Origin: an uncultured archaeon
GTDB taxonomy: Archaea > Halobacteriota > Methanosarcinia > Methanosarcinales > Methanoperedenaceae
Reading direction: 5' to 3'
DNA length: 56,794 nt
NCBI GenBank assembly: GCA_902386135.1
Contig: CABMIB010000034.1
Span: forward strand, 1 to 56,794
Below the pieces are notes generated by a model. The model did not search any database. It was not told the DNA's origin and saw only the letters and a list, made by a program, of their open reading frames with translations. Below are positions 1-9,161 of the stretch, piece by piece. Every line of letters starts with the position of its first letter. Within the stretch, counting starts at the first letter, position 1. The position numbers and the translations under genes are program-made.

Positions 1-3000
1 CAAATCCACGTCCTTTATTTTCATGTATTTATTGTTTAGACCCTTATATGTGTCTGTTGTTGTTTTTACTGCTGCTTTCATTTCCTCTGTGACATTATAG
101 GTGCCCGGGTCAAGGTTCGTGAACTGGTAGAAACCCGTTGCGTCTGTTGATGTACTGGCTATCTGTGTACCTTTGTCATCCAAAAGCATGATATTCCAGT
201 TCCCTATGCCCATCTCTCCGGAATCCCATACACCATTGCCGTTTGTATCATTTACCTTGAAGCCTGAGATGTTGAATGTTGCTGTTGGTGGTGGAGTCAC
301 TGTGACCTTGTTTGTGAAATTCACGTTCATTACATCCATGTTTTCGACTGTTACAGGCATGGAGGTAGCATTGGTAGAAGTAAATCCTGGTTTCATCTCC
401 TCAGTGACATTATAGGTGCCCGGGGCAAGGTTCGTGAACTGGTAGAAGCCCGTTGCGTCTGTTGATGTACTGGCTACCTGTGTACCTTTGTCATTCAGAA
501 GCATGATATTCCAGTTCTCTATGCCCATCTCTCCAGAATCCCATACACCATTGCCATTTGTATCATTTACCTTGAAACCTGAGATATTGAATGTTGCAGC
601 CGGTGCCGGAGGTAATAGCATGTTTGTGAAGTTCACGTCTGGCATGTCTTGACCGTTTATTACGACCATCTGGGACATCGGGCTTGTGCTGGTATTCGTC
701 CACCCGGTCATCATTCCTTCAGTCACATTATATGTACCGTTTGTCAGACCTGTGAAATTGTAGAATCCCGTGCCATCCGTCATTGTACTGGCTATCTGTG
801 CGCCTGTATCATCCAGAAGCATGATATTCCAGTTCTCTATGCCCATTCCATTGTTATCTGTGCCGTTTATCTTGAAGCCTGAAATATTGAATGTTGCTTG
901 TGATGGCGGTGGAGTCACTGTGACATGGTTTAAGAAGTCCACGTCCGTTAAGTCCATGTTTTCAACGGTTACCATCTTAAATGTGACACCGCTGGAAATA
1001 AATCCTGCTTTCATTTCCTCGGTTACATTATAGACACCCGGGGCAACATTCATGAACTGGTAGAAGCCCGTTGCATTTGTTGATTGACGGTCTATAAGCG
1101 TACCTGTAGCATTCAAAAGGTTGATATTCCAGTTCTCTATGCCCATCTCTCCAGGATCCCATACATTATTGCCATTTGTATCATTTACCTTGAAGCCCGA
1201 GATGTTGAATGTTGCTTGTGATGGCGGTGCCGCAGTCGGTGTCAGGGCAAAGTCCTGGGTGGTTACATTGCCTGAGGTCACAACCACACCTGTTGTTGCG
1301 TTGGTCTGGTATCCGGTCGCGCTGGCTGTAACAGTATATATACCCGCAGCAATGCTTATGCTGTAGCTGCCGTTGGTATCAGTAGTTGCCATCATGCCGT
1401 TTGCTGCTACTGTTGCTCCGGATATTGCTAAGCCTGAAGAGGCATTGGTCACTGTGCCTGCGATTGTGCTGTTAGCAGCAACCACCCCTGTCGGATCAAC
1501 AAACCCGTTGCGAGGACCGGTCTTGCCGTAGTGGCACTTGAAGCACCAGCCATTACTTGGGGTTATAGCCGAGAAGGTAGATGCCTTTGCGCTAAGGTTG
1601 CCGTGGCATAAATTGCAGTTGCTGTCGGTGTTATTGTAGACATGACCGTGGTTGGTCGGGCTGCCCGGAAAGTCAAGGATCCATGTCTGGAATGGGTCTC
1701 CAGTTGGATGATTAGCCGAGGGCGAAGTAAAATTGCTAAGTAGCGCGTCGGTGCCGAGCACGCGTACCTCGATTTTATTGGGATTGGCTGGAACTATTAT
1801 GTAGTTAAAGATTGATTCATTCGCACCTGTGGCATAATTCACGACCGGATGACTGCTATTCACCACTGGCGGATTTCCTGACGGATACACCTTGATCCTG
1901 TACGTCGGGCTTGAAATGTTGCCGATGAAGCTATTTCGCAGCCTCATCCCCGCGGACTGGTTGATGTCAGATGTGTTGCTGTCGATGCGCGTTGGCAAGA
2001 GGTCGCCTGTGAGACCATTCACTTCGATAAAGTAGTCGTCCGGCATTATACCGCTCAGGTTGAACTGCGCTGTCATGTTGTCCGGTAAAGTTGCTGTTGC
2101 GGATGTATTGCCCGATGTATCAAGCAGTATTGCACTTGTGATGTTGTTCACCAGCGGAGGACTCGTGCCGTCCATGGTGCTGTTCAGTGTTAGAGTCAGT
2201 TTGGGTGTCGGTGCTGTAGGTGGCGGTGCTGCAGTCGGTGTCAAGGCAAAGTTTTGGGTAGTTACATTGCCTGTGGTCACAACTACACCGGTTGTTGTGT
2301 TGGTCTGGTATCCAGTTGCGTTGGCTGTCACAGTATATGTGCCTGCGGCAATGTTGATGCTGTAGTTGCCGTTAGCATCAGTAGTTGCCGTCATGCTGTT
2401 TGCTGCTACTGTTGCTCCGGATATTGCTAAGCCTGAAGAGGCATTGGTCAAATTGCCTGCAATTGTGCCGTTAGCAGCAACAACTGCTGTCGGGTCGACA
2501 AACCCGTTGCGAGGACCTTCAGGGCCGTTGTGGCACCTGAAGCACCAGCCGCCGGCGTCGGCAAATGGTGGTTTGATATCCGAGTAATTAGGTCGTTTAA
2601 CGGATACGTTGCCGTGGCATCCACTGCATGTATCTGCTGAGGCGTTGTAGAGATGACCATGGTTGCCTATGAATGCTCCCGTTGAATTCTGGATATCCCC
2701 AAGAATCCATATCTGGAATGGTTCTGATGGGAAATTAGCGCCACCCGGATGAGTATCAGAGGTCGGAGTGAAATTGCTCAATTCTGCCGATGTGTTGAGC
2801 ACACGCACCTCGATCCTGCTGGTATTGCCAGGAACTATAACGAAGTTGTAGATCGATTCATTCAAACCTGTGGCGTAATTCACGGCCGGGTGACTGCTAT
2901 TCACCACTGGCGGATTCCCTGACGGATACACCTTGATCCTGTACGTCGGGTTTGAAATATCGCCGATGACGCTGTTCCGCAGCCTCAGCCCAACGGACTG

Positions 3001-3330
3001 GTTGATATCAGATGTATTGCTGTCAATGCGCGTTGGCAGGTGATCGCCTGCAAGACCATTGACTTCGATGAAGTAGTCGCCCGGAATTATGCCGCTCAGG
3101 TTGAACTGCGCTGTCATGTTGTCCGGTAATGTTGCTGTTGCAACGGTATTGTTCGATGTATCAAGCAACACTGCACTTGTGATGTTGCTCACCAGCGGAG
3201 GACTCGTGCCGTCCATAGTGTTGTTCAGGGTGACGGTCAGGTTGGGCGCTGCAGCCGTAGCTGTCGATGCGCCTGCTATCATTAATGCTACTAATAGCAT
3301 CGCCATTTCTAACTTATACTTGATTTTCAT
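1..3330 (-). CDS. Partial secreted multihaem surface protein with SdrD-like repeats
   Basis: The reading frame is open from an ATG at 3330 to the window edge (1110 codons) and continues beyond it. A purine-rich GGGGGGT lies upstream and an Ala-rich signal peptide opens the protein. Two near-identical modules of about 340 residues follow. Each has a beta-rich N-terminal part, a pair of CxxCH haem motifs (CSGCH and CFRCH in the first; CNLCH and CFKCH in the second) and a carboxypeptidase-regulatory-like beta domain. Then come at least four SdrD_B-like repeats of about 100 residues; one is shortened and the last is cut by the edge. Each full repeat carries an Asp/Asn-rich loop (NDTNGNGVWD-type) of the calcium-binding kind. 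NxT/NxS sequons are dense, as in glycosylated archaeal surface proteins. An extracellular electron-transfer role is inferred. No membrane or S-layer anchor is visible in the part present. Confidence 0.85.
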   Translation of the reverse strand, partial: MKIKYKLEMAMLLVALMIAGASTATAAAPNLTVTLNNTMDGTSPPLVSNITSAVLLDTSNNTVATATLPDNMTAQFNLSGIIPGDYFIEVNGLAGDHLPTRIDSNTSDINQSVGLRLRNSVIGDISNPTYRIKVYPSGNPPVVNSSHPAVNYATGLNESIYNFVIVPGNTSRIEVRVLNTSAELSNFTPTSDTHPGGANFPSEPFQIWILGDIQNSTGAFIGNHGHLYNASADTCSGCHGNVSVKRPNYSDIKPPFADAGGWCFRCHNGPEGPRNGFVDPTAVVAANGTIAGNLTNASSGLAISGATVAANSMTATTDANGNYSINIAAGTYTVTANATGYQTNTTTGVVVTTGNVTTQNFALTPTAAPPPTAPTPKLTLTLNSTMDGTSPPLVNNITSAILLDTSGNTSATATLPDNMTAQFNLSGIMPDDYFIEVNGLTGDLLPTRIDSNTSDINQSAGMRLRNSFIGNISSPTYRIKVYPSGNPPVVNSSHPVVNYATGANESIFNYIIVPANPNKIEVRVLGTDALLSNFTSPSANHPTGDPFQTWILDFPGSPTNHGHVYNNTDSNCNLCHGNLSAKASTFSAITPSNGWCFKCHYGKTGPRNGFVDPTGVVAANSTIAGTVTNASSGLAISGATVAANGMMATTDTNGSYSISIAAGIYTVTASATGYQTNATTGVVVTSGNVTTQDFALTPTAAPPSQATFNISGFKVNDTNGNNVWDPGEMGIENWNINLLNATGTLIDRQSTNATGFYQFMNVAPGVYNVTEEMKAGFISSGVTFKMVTVENMDLTDVDFLNHVTVTPPPSQATFNISGFKINGTDNNGMGIENWNIMLLDDTGAQIASTMTDGTGFYNFTGLTNGTYNVTEGMMTGWTNTSTSPMSQMVVINGQDMPDVNFTNMLLPPAPAATFNISGFKVNDTNGNGVWDSGEMGIENWNIMLLNDKGTQVASTSTDATGFYQFTNLAPGTYNVTEEMKPGFTSTNATSMPVTVENMDVMNVNFTNKVTVTPPPTATFNISGFKVNDTNGNGVWDSGEMGIGNWNIMLLDDKGTQIASTSTDATGFYQFTNLDPGTYNVTEEMKAAVKTTTDTYKGLNNKYMKIKDVDL

Positions 3331-3768
3331 TTATAACTACCCCCCTTTATCCCATTTCTTTTCAGCTATTTTCGCGTGTTTGCCTTTTGTTAAAACTTTC
3401 ATTGTATTTTTTGTCATTTATTTTCCTCCATTTCTCGATTTTCGTATAAATTTCACTGTTTGGCTACCAGGCAAAGCTCGTTCAAAGCTGCTTTACATAG
3501 TGCTCCTGATAGCGCTTCAGGTGCTCACTGCTTGCCCTTCTCGATAAATCTGCTGCACCCCGAACCTGCTCAATGAGATATCCGAGTATCTTTCCCCTGC
3601 TTCCTGATTCCCCATCCGATGTTCCTGTGCTATAATGTTAGCCTTTCTTGATTCCTGAAGGGTTCTTTCAGTCAATTCACAAATTATATTTGTAATAAAT
3701 AGATTGATTGCATTGTTAAAAAGACATTACGAAACACAAACATATGTTAAAACATATAAGATTAAAAA

Positions 3769-3870
3769 TTATACCATTATCTCCGCGTTCTCAGGATCAA
3801 GCCCGCTCCATTTCACTTTGTAACCCAGTAATTCAAGTATTGAGCAATGCCCTTTTAATCCGTGTTTCTA
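3769..3870 (-). pseudogene. Relic of the bax1 3' end
   Basis: Read on the minus strand, this fragment encodes about 32 codons ending in a stop. It contains the core GYKVKWSGLDPEN, identical to the C-terminus of the intact Bax1 at 6222-7706. Other positions differ conservatively (KHGLKGHC versus KYGVKGHC). No start or upstream domain is present. It is the by-product of the tandem duplication that produced the two surface-protein genes. Confidence 0.8.
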
Positions 3871-3944
3871 AAAAAGCGTCTTTAGAATTATAAATGTTTC
3901 AATTGGTAAGGCACACGACCAGAAAAAAATCTTCAAGCTTGTGT

Positions 3945-3985
3945 TTCACACCACGCAATCATAACAATCAACTGCGTGGTGTGAA
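3945..3985 (-). terminator. 13-bp hairpin downstream of surface-protein gene
   Basis: The arms ttcacaccacgca (3945-3957) and tgcgtggtgtgaa (3973-3985) pair perfectly around a 15-base loop. The hairpin lies about 80 bases past the stop codon at 4063 on the minus strand. It could end the transcript or be an unrelated palindrome; there is no long T-run directly after it. Confidence 0.4.
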
Positions 3986-4062
3986 CCAAGCCTTATCTCA
4001 CTATTTCATTCACGTGTATACGCTGTACCTCCTTAGTCCATGTTTCTATGGTATTCTATGTC

Positions 4063-5844
4063 TCATTTGAGCAATCCAGACAGATCGGGTATCAGACTGG
4101 ATACCGGTCTATTCATGAAATTGTTGTTCATGGAATTCATACCGTTTTCCAGGGTTACCACTAATACCGGAGAACCGCTAGGCACATAACCTCCCTTGAG
4201 AGTTTCCACTACAAGGTACTTGCCCGCCGGGAGATTTTCGAAACTGTAGAAGCCCTTGTCATCCGTGGTAGTTTCCATATTGATACTCACAGTCTCTGGT
4301 ACAATGCCAATCAGCCTGATATTCCAGCCTGGCAGACCTTCCTCTCCTGCATCTTGTTTTCCGTTGCCATTGAGGTCATTTATCTTGAAACCCGAGATGG
4401 TGTTCGTTACTGATGGTGGTGGAGTCACTGTGATGTGGTTTAAGAAGTCCACGTCCGTTACATCCATGTTTTCGATGGTTACCACCTTAAATGTGGCACC
4501 GCTCGGAGTAAATCCTGCTCTCATTTCTTCAGTTACATTGTAGACACCCGGGGCAAGGTTCATGAACTGGTAGAAGCCTGAGGCATTGGTTGATGTACTG
4601 GCTATCTGTGTGCCTGTTGTGGCATTCAGAAGCCGGATATTCCAGTTCTCTATGCCCATTTCTCCAGATTCCCACACATTATTGCCATTTGTATCATTTA
4701 CCTTGAAACCTGAGATGTTAAATGTTGCTGTTGGTGGTGGAGTCACTGTGATTTGGTTTGTGAAGTTCACGTTCATTACATCCATGTTTTCGACGGTTAC
4801 AGGCATGGAGGTAGCATTGGTAGAAGTAAATCCTGTTTTCATTTCCTCAGCTACATTATAGTTGCCTGGGAAAATGTTCATGAACTGGTAGAAGCCCGAA
4901 GCATTGGTCGACGTATTGGCTAGCTGTACCCCTGTGTCATTCAGGAGCATGATCTTCCAGTTCCCTATTCCCATTTCTCCGGCATCCCATACACCATTGC
5001 CATTTGTGTCATTTATCTTGAAGCCTGAAATGTTGAATGTCTGCGGTGGTGGCACTGTGACTTGATTTGTGAAGTTCACGTTCATTACATCCATATTTTC
5101 GACGATTATTGCCTTGGTTGTGGCGTTGGTAGGAGTAAATCCTGTTCTCATTTCTTCAGTTACATTATAGCGGTCCGGCATAAGGTTCGTGAACTGGTAG
5201 AAGCCCTGCGCATTGGTTGATGTACTGGCTACTGGTGTGCCTGAATTATTAAACAGCTTGATATTCCAGTTCTCTATACCCATTTCTCCAGCATCCCATA
5301 CACCATTGCCATTTGTGTCATTTATCTTGAAGCCTGAGATGTTGAATGTTTCAACTGGTGGTGCTGCAACTATTACATTGATATCCTTGAAGTTAGTCCC
5401 ATCCGGACCTCCTGTAGCTGTTGGTCCAGAAGATGTATACACCCTTACTATGTAGTTTCCAACTGCCGCTGGTGCTGTCAAGACCGATGAAGTCGTGCCG
5501 CTTGCACCTGCAGGCGATGGGGCTGGAATACGCAGAGTAGGGTTAAACAGAGTATTATCTCTCGTAATTGTAGAGAAAGTTGTTGGCCAATTTACCTCAG
5601 TTGTTCCTGCTGGGGATGTGCTACTATTTTGTCCTCCACTCCAGCTTATGCCTACCGCAAAGGATTGGCCTGGACTTACTGTAATCGATGTTATATTTGT
5701 TGTAACGCTAATTGATGACGATAATGCATGGCAACCGCCAGTGCCAGTATCACATGATTGTGTCTGTCCAGGAGTTGCCCCTACCATCGATGTTCCTGCT
5801 AGTATCAGTGCTACCAATACTGCTATCGCTAATTTAATTTTCAT
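4063..5844 (-). CDS. Secreted SdrD_B-repeat surface protein
   Basis: This 593-residue protein starts with a clear signal peptide (charged MKIK, a hydrophobic stretch, cleavage near VGATPG). The next 140 or so residues form a beta domain that opens with a Cys-x6-Cys-His motif in SCDTGTGGCH. Four SdrD_B-like repeats follow at roughly residues 166, 271, 376 and 481, each with an Asp/Asn-rich loop and sharing the EMGIENW segment in the first three. No C-terminal membrane anchor is seen. The repeats closely resemble those of the upstream haem protein, and the two genes share a leader region, so they are paralogues by tandem duplication. The likely place is outside the cell, as a filamentous or S-layer-associated protein; that role is inferred. 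Confidence 0.85.
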   Translation of the reverse strand: MKIKLAIAVLVALILAGTSMVGATPGQTQSCDTGTGGCHALSSSISVTTNITSITVSPGQSFAVGISWSGGQNSSTSPAGTTEVNWPTTFSTITRDNTLFNPTLRIPAPSPAGASGTTSSVLTAPAAVGNYIVRVYTSSGPTATGGPDGTNFKDINVIVAAPPVETFNISGFKINDTNGNGVWDAGEMGIENWNIKLFNNSGTPVASTSTNAQGFYQFTNLMPDRYNVTEEMRTGFTPTNATTKAIIVENMDVMNVNFTNQVTVPPPQTFNISGFKINDTNGNGVWDAGEMGIGNWKIMLLNDTGVQLANTSTNASGFYQFMNIFPGNYNVAEEMKTGFTSTNATSMPVTVENMDVMNVNFTNQITVTPPPTATFNISGFKVNDTNGNNVWESGEMGIENWNIRLLNATTGTQIASTSTNASGFYQFMNLAPGVYNVTEEMRAGFTPSGATFKVVTIENMDVTDVDFLNHITVTPPPSVTNTISGFKINDLNGNGKQDAGEEGLPGWNIRLIGIVPETVSINMETTTDDKGFYSFENLPAGKYLVVETLKGGYVPSGSPVLVVTLENGMNSMNNNFMNRPVSSLIPDLSGLLK

Positions 5845-6221
5845 TTATAGTACCTCCTTTATCCCAAATTTTTCCATCTATTTTCGCGTGTTTGCCATTT
5901 GTTGAAACTTTGATTGTATTTTTATTCATTTATTTTCCTCCATTTCTTGATTTTTGCATGAATTTCGTTGTTTTAATATCGTGAAAAGCTCAAATTCCCT
6001 GCATCCCGGACTTGATAGATGAGATACTCGAATATATCTCCCCCGCTTCCTGGTTTTCCGTCCGATGCGCTATGATATAATGTCAGCTTCTCCCTTGATT
6101 CCTTTTGTGTTCTCTCAGTTAATTTTTGAATTACATCTGTAATAAATTAGTAGATTACATTGTTTAAAAGGTATTACGATATACAGACATATGTTTAAAA
6201 CACACAGCGATTACATAGAAT
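5845..6221 (-). promoter_or_regulatory. Leader of surface-protein gene, second copy at 3331
   Basis: This 377-base gap separates bax1 from the surface-protein gene. Next to the start codon is aaaggaggta, a strong ribosome-binding site in minus-strand orientation. The first 140 or so bases upstream of the start match 3331-3470, suggesting shared control of both surface-protein genes. Nothing else was recognised. Confidence 0.6.
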
Positions 6222-7706
6222 TTATGCCAATATCTCTATGTTCTCAGGATCAAGCCCGCTCCATTTCACCTTGTAACCCAGGAATTCAAGCATTGAGCAG
6301 TGCCCTTTTACTCCGTACTTCTCAAATATTTTGATGGCTTCGCTATGCCTTCTTACACCGTTTAATTCTCTCCGAACAGTTTCCAGGGTTTGCCTGCTAA
6401 CAAGCTGGTCTCCGATGAGTGAATATTCTCCTTTATACTGATCGATCACTTTTTTCAAAATCTCAACACTCAGCTTATATTTTTTAGCCATCTCATCCAG
6501 GTCGATCACATCGCCGTCTATGGATATATTCACGTTACCAAGTTTTGTAAGCTCTTCTGATAACTGTTTTTCCTCGTATTTCCTGAGAATTTTTATTATC
6601 TCGATATACGGGATTTTTTTATCATAAAAAAGGACGTCAGCAGTTTTGAATTCCGAGCCCGAACATGCAAGGTTTTTATCCACCAGCAGGATAATTTTCT
6701 CTTTTACCTGGTTTATCTTCTGTATCTTGTTCTTAAGGTACTCAGGTGTCCAGAAGCCGACCATTTCCACATATACCCTGCTTCCGTTCCTCTCAAGTGA
6801 GAAGTCAGGAATAAAAGCATACTGCCCTGCTTCCAGCACTGCAGGCTCGCGCTTTACAGACCAGCCATTGAAGTCAAGCATGGAAAATTCTCTTTCAACA
6901 GCGCTATCAAAAGTTTCTTCAAAAATATCGGAATTAAAAACATGCCTGGTATGATCCAGAGTGAATTCAAGAATCCTTTTACCCTGCAATGTTTTTCTCA
7001 ATATGCTGGCTTTTAAGCTCCATTTCTCCGACCCGATAATAGCAGGCAGCAGTTTTGCAAAAGATGTACCGTATCTTTCAGTCAGCCTGAATAAAGAGAT
7101 AGGTCCGTCAAGGTATATTTTCCCCTGCTCGATAGAGTACATAAGCCCAAGCTGCTTTAGCTTCCTGAATACATACTGGTAGTTACTTTCTATCCGCAGC
7201 TCCATCCCCGTAGCTTTGAACAGGAGCGTCTGGGCAAGTGAGAGATTATACTGCCTGAGCAGGTCCTCCGGAGAAAGGGCCTGGAATTCCCTGATCACAA
7301 GATTCTCTTCCTGGTCAGCCCAGAGGGCTTTTTCCAGTTGTTCAGGCGCAATAGAAAGCTTACCCGCTGCCCTGTCTATGACTTCCTGGCGTTCTTCCAG
7401 GCCTGTGACTATCTCTTTGCATTCCTCAAACACTGCTCTTCTGGCAGCGACAGGGTCAATAGCAGCATCTATATCTATTATACATCTCCTCTCAAGGAGC
7501 GCAGCCAGACCTCTTATAAAGCGATAATTCATTTCTTCAAACTCTTCTATCTCAGAAAACAGGTCTCCGTAGGTTTTTCCGACGTGATTCCGGAAGAGGT
7601 CTATGACCGAGTTGGCAATCTCAACGCTCTCCGTATCAAGAGAAGCGTAAACAGGCTCTATTTTTCCTTTGTACGTTCTTGTGACAAGAAGATCGGATGT
7701 TAACAT
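6222..7706 (-). CDS. bax1: Bax1 nuclease (DUF790), XPB partner
   Basis: The 494-residue protein matches the archaeal DUF790 family. Known members (Bax1, 'binds archaeal XPB') are structure-specific nucleases that form a helicase-nuclease machine with XPB for DNA repair. The N-terminus (LLVTRTYKGKIEPVY) and the nuclease-like region near residues 285-350 (FIPDFSLERNG, then VYVEMVGFWTPEYL) fit; the Asp and Glu of that stretch are likely metal ligands. The ATG lies two bases after the xpb stop codon, so the two genes form one operon and are probably made together. A second copy of the last 33 or so codons lies at 3769-3870. Confidence 0.9.
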   Translation of the reverse strand: MLTSDLLVTRTYKGKIEPVYASLDTESVEIANSVIDLFRNHVGKTYGDLFSEIEEFEEMNYRFIRGLAALLERRCIIDIDAAIDPVAARRAVFEECKEIVTGLEERQEVIDRAAGKLSIAPEQLEKALWADQEENLVIREFQALSPEDLLRQYNLSLAQTLLFKATGMELRIESNYQYVFRKLKQLGLMYSIEQGKIYLDGPISLFRLTERYGTSFAKLLPAIIGSEKWSLKASILRKTLQGKRILEFTLDHTRHVFNSDIFEETFDSAVEREFSMLDFNGWSVKREPAVLEAGQYAFIPDFSLERNGSRVYVEMVGFWTPEYLKNKIQKINQVKEKIILLVDKNLACSGSEFKTADVLFYDKKIPYIEIIKILRKYEEKQLSEELTKLGNVNISIDGDVIDLDEMAKKYKLSVEILKKVIDQYKGEYSLIGDQLVSRQTLETVRRELNGVRRHSEAIKIFEKYGVKGHCSMLEFLGYKVKWSGLDPENIEILA

Positions 7707-7708
7707 TG

Positions 7709-9046
7709 TTATCTCAGGGCTTTTGCCCTCCTTCTTGCAGTGTTTATCTCGCTTGTATCAGCCGACACAAGCTCGTACAGTACCGCTTCTTTCCCTTTCT
7801 TTTTCCGCAGTATCCTTCCAAGCCTCTGAACAAAAGCCCTCTCACTGCCTGTCCCGCTTATGATTATGCCCACATCGGCGTCCGGAATATCTATACCTTC
7901 ATCCAGTACTTTCGAGGTGACGACCGCTTTATAGATGCCCGATCTGAACCTTTCAAGTATTTCGTTCCTTTCTTTGCCCACTGTCCTGTAGGTGATCGCG
8001 GGTATCAGGAACTCTTTTGATATCCTGTGGACTAACTTGTTATGCTCGGTGAAAATGAAGACCCTGCCATCTTTGTGCTTTTTCAGGATCCCGGCAAGCT
8101 TTCCTACTTTTGATGCGCTGTTAAAGGCAATATCCCTTGCCGTATTCCTTGCAAGCAAGGCTTCTCTTGCACCGGGGTCTCTTCCGCTTCGTATAACGAG
8201 TTTCTGGAAGTCAGCCGGGTTCCTGAGCATCAGGTTATTTTTCTTCAGGTAATCCGAAAAAATCCCCTGGTTCAGGTTGTATTCCTCCTGCTCTTCCCTG
8301 ACAAGGTCAACAGTTATCTTCTCAATCCGGTACGGCGAGAGGTGTTCACCGGCAAGCTCGTTTATCTTTTTCTCGAAAACCTTGCCCCCTATAAGCCTGT
8401 TAAGCTCCGTATGCAGGCCGTCCTCACGCTCGTAGGTAGCTGTTAAACCCATACGGAAAGGCGAAGCGAACATCTGTGCTATGTGCCTGTAGCCCTCGGC
8501 AGGCAGGTGGTGTACCTCATCAAATATAATGAACCCGAACCTGTTACCCAGCCGCTCGGCATAGATGTATGCAGAATCGTAAGTGGATACGGTTATTGCT
8601 TTTATTTCCTGCTCTCCTCCGCCCAGTATCCCGACATCAACTTTAAGCTCTTCTTTCAGCCTGACGCGCCACTGGTTCATCAGGTCTATGGTGGGAGCTA
8701 TCACGATCGTCGGGGTATTCAGCAGGGCTATGGCTTTGATCCCTATGAACGTCTTTCCGCTTCCCGTGGGAAGAACGATCACTCCCCGCCTGCCGCCTGC
8801 TTCCCACGCCCCCAGAGCCTGCTGCTGGTAATCTCTCAGTATTACGCCAGTCCGGAGCTCAGGACACGGTATAAGGTCAAGAACATTATCTTTAAAATCC
8901 ATACCTGAGGCTTTAAGATAATCCGTGATATCCCTGTAGTGCAAAGCCGCAGCTCTGAATGTTCTGGAACGTTCATCCCATGTGGAGTTAGGAACCCTGA
9001 TATCACCGCGGATGATGATAGTACCTCTGCTGAAAGCCAGTTCCAT
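7709..9046 (-). CDS. xpb: XPB-type DNA repair helicase
   Basis: This is a 445-residue superfamily 2 helicase. Motif I is PTGSGKT, motif II DEVHH, motif III GLTAT directly followed by the XPB-specific RED motif (YEREDGLH), and the C-terminal lobe has LDEGIDIPD and QRLGRILR. Archaeal XPB unwinds damaged or bubbled DNA and works with Bax1, encoded immediately downstream. A minus-strand TATA-like 'tttttaata' lies about 25-30 bases before the ATG at 9046, suggesting a short or absent leader. The divergent neighbour is marC. Confidence 0.93.
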   Translation of the reverse strand: MELAFSRGTIIIRGDIRVPNSTWDERSRTFRAAALHYRDITDYLKASGMDFKDNVLDLIPCPELRTGVILRDYQQQALGAWEAGGRRGVIVLPTGSGKTFIGIKAIALLNTPTIVIAPTIDLMNQWRVRLKEELKVDVGILGGGEQEIKAITVSTYDSAYIYAERLGNRFGFIIFDEVHHLPAEGYRHIAQMFASPFRMGLTATYEREDGLHTELNRLIGGKVFEKKINELAGEHLSPYRIEKITVDLVREEQEEYNLNQGIFSDYLKKNNLMLRNPADFQKLVIRSGRDPGAREALLARNTARDIAFNSASKVGKLAGILKKHKDGRVFIFTEHNKLVHRISKEFLIPAITYRTVGKERNEILERFRSGIYKAVVTSKVLDEGIDIPDADVGIIISGTGSERAFVQRLGRILRKKKGKEAVLYELVSADTSEINTARRRAKALR

Positions 9047-9161
9047 GATTATTAGTTAGACGGAGGCCGTATTAAAAAGGCTTTTGATACGGGTAAAATC
9101 GGTATCGATTTCCGAATACTTGCTTATTTTACCTGCTAACCAAAACATTCAATATCGCCTA

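Larger units (their letters stand above)
3331..4062. repeat. Duplicated upstream region and bax1 3' relic
   Basis: This gene-free stretch repeats the layout of 5845-6330. The part at 3331-3470 matches 5845-5985, the leader of the neighbouring surface-protein gene, including the 'ttttcgcgtgtttgcc' segment and the 'atttattttcctccatttc' segment. The part at 3769-3870 matches the last 33 or so codons of bax1. The remainder, 3880-4062, has no gene I recognise and contains a 13-bp perfect hairpin. Confidence 0.8.

Noticed and set aside
1-1210. Regular DNA repeats that might be a CRISPR array
   Set aside because: The units are about 300 bases, diverged and in frame, and encode protein domains. No CRISPR array was seen in the window.
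173-1366. Several plus-strand open frames across the surface-protein repeats
   Set aside because: They are the antisense of the repeat-coding minus-strand gene and recur because the DNA repeats; they have no ribosome-binding sites or family match.
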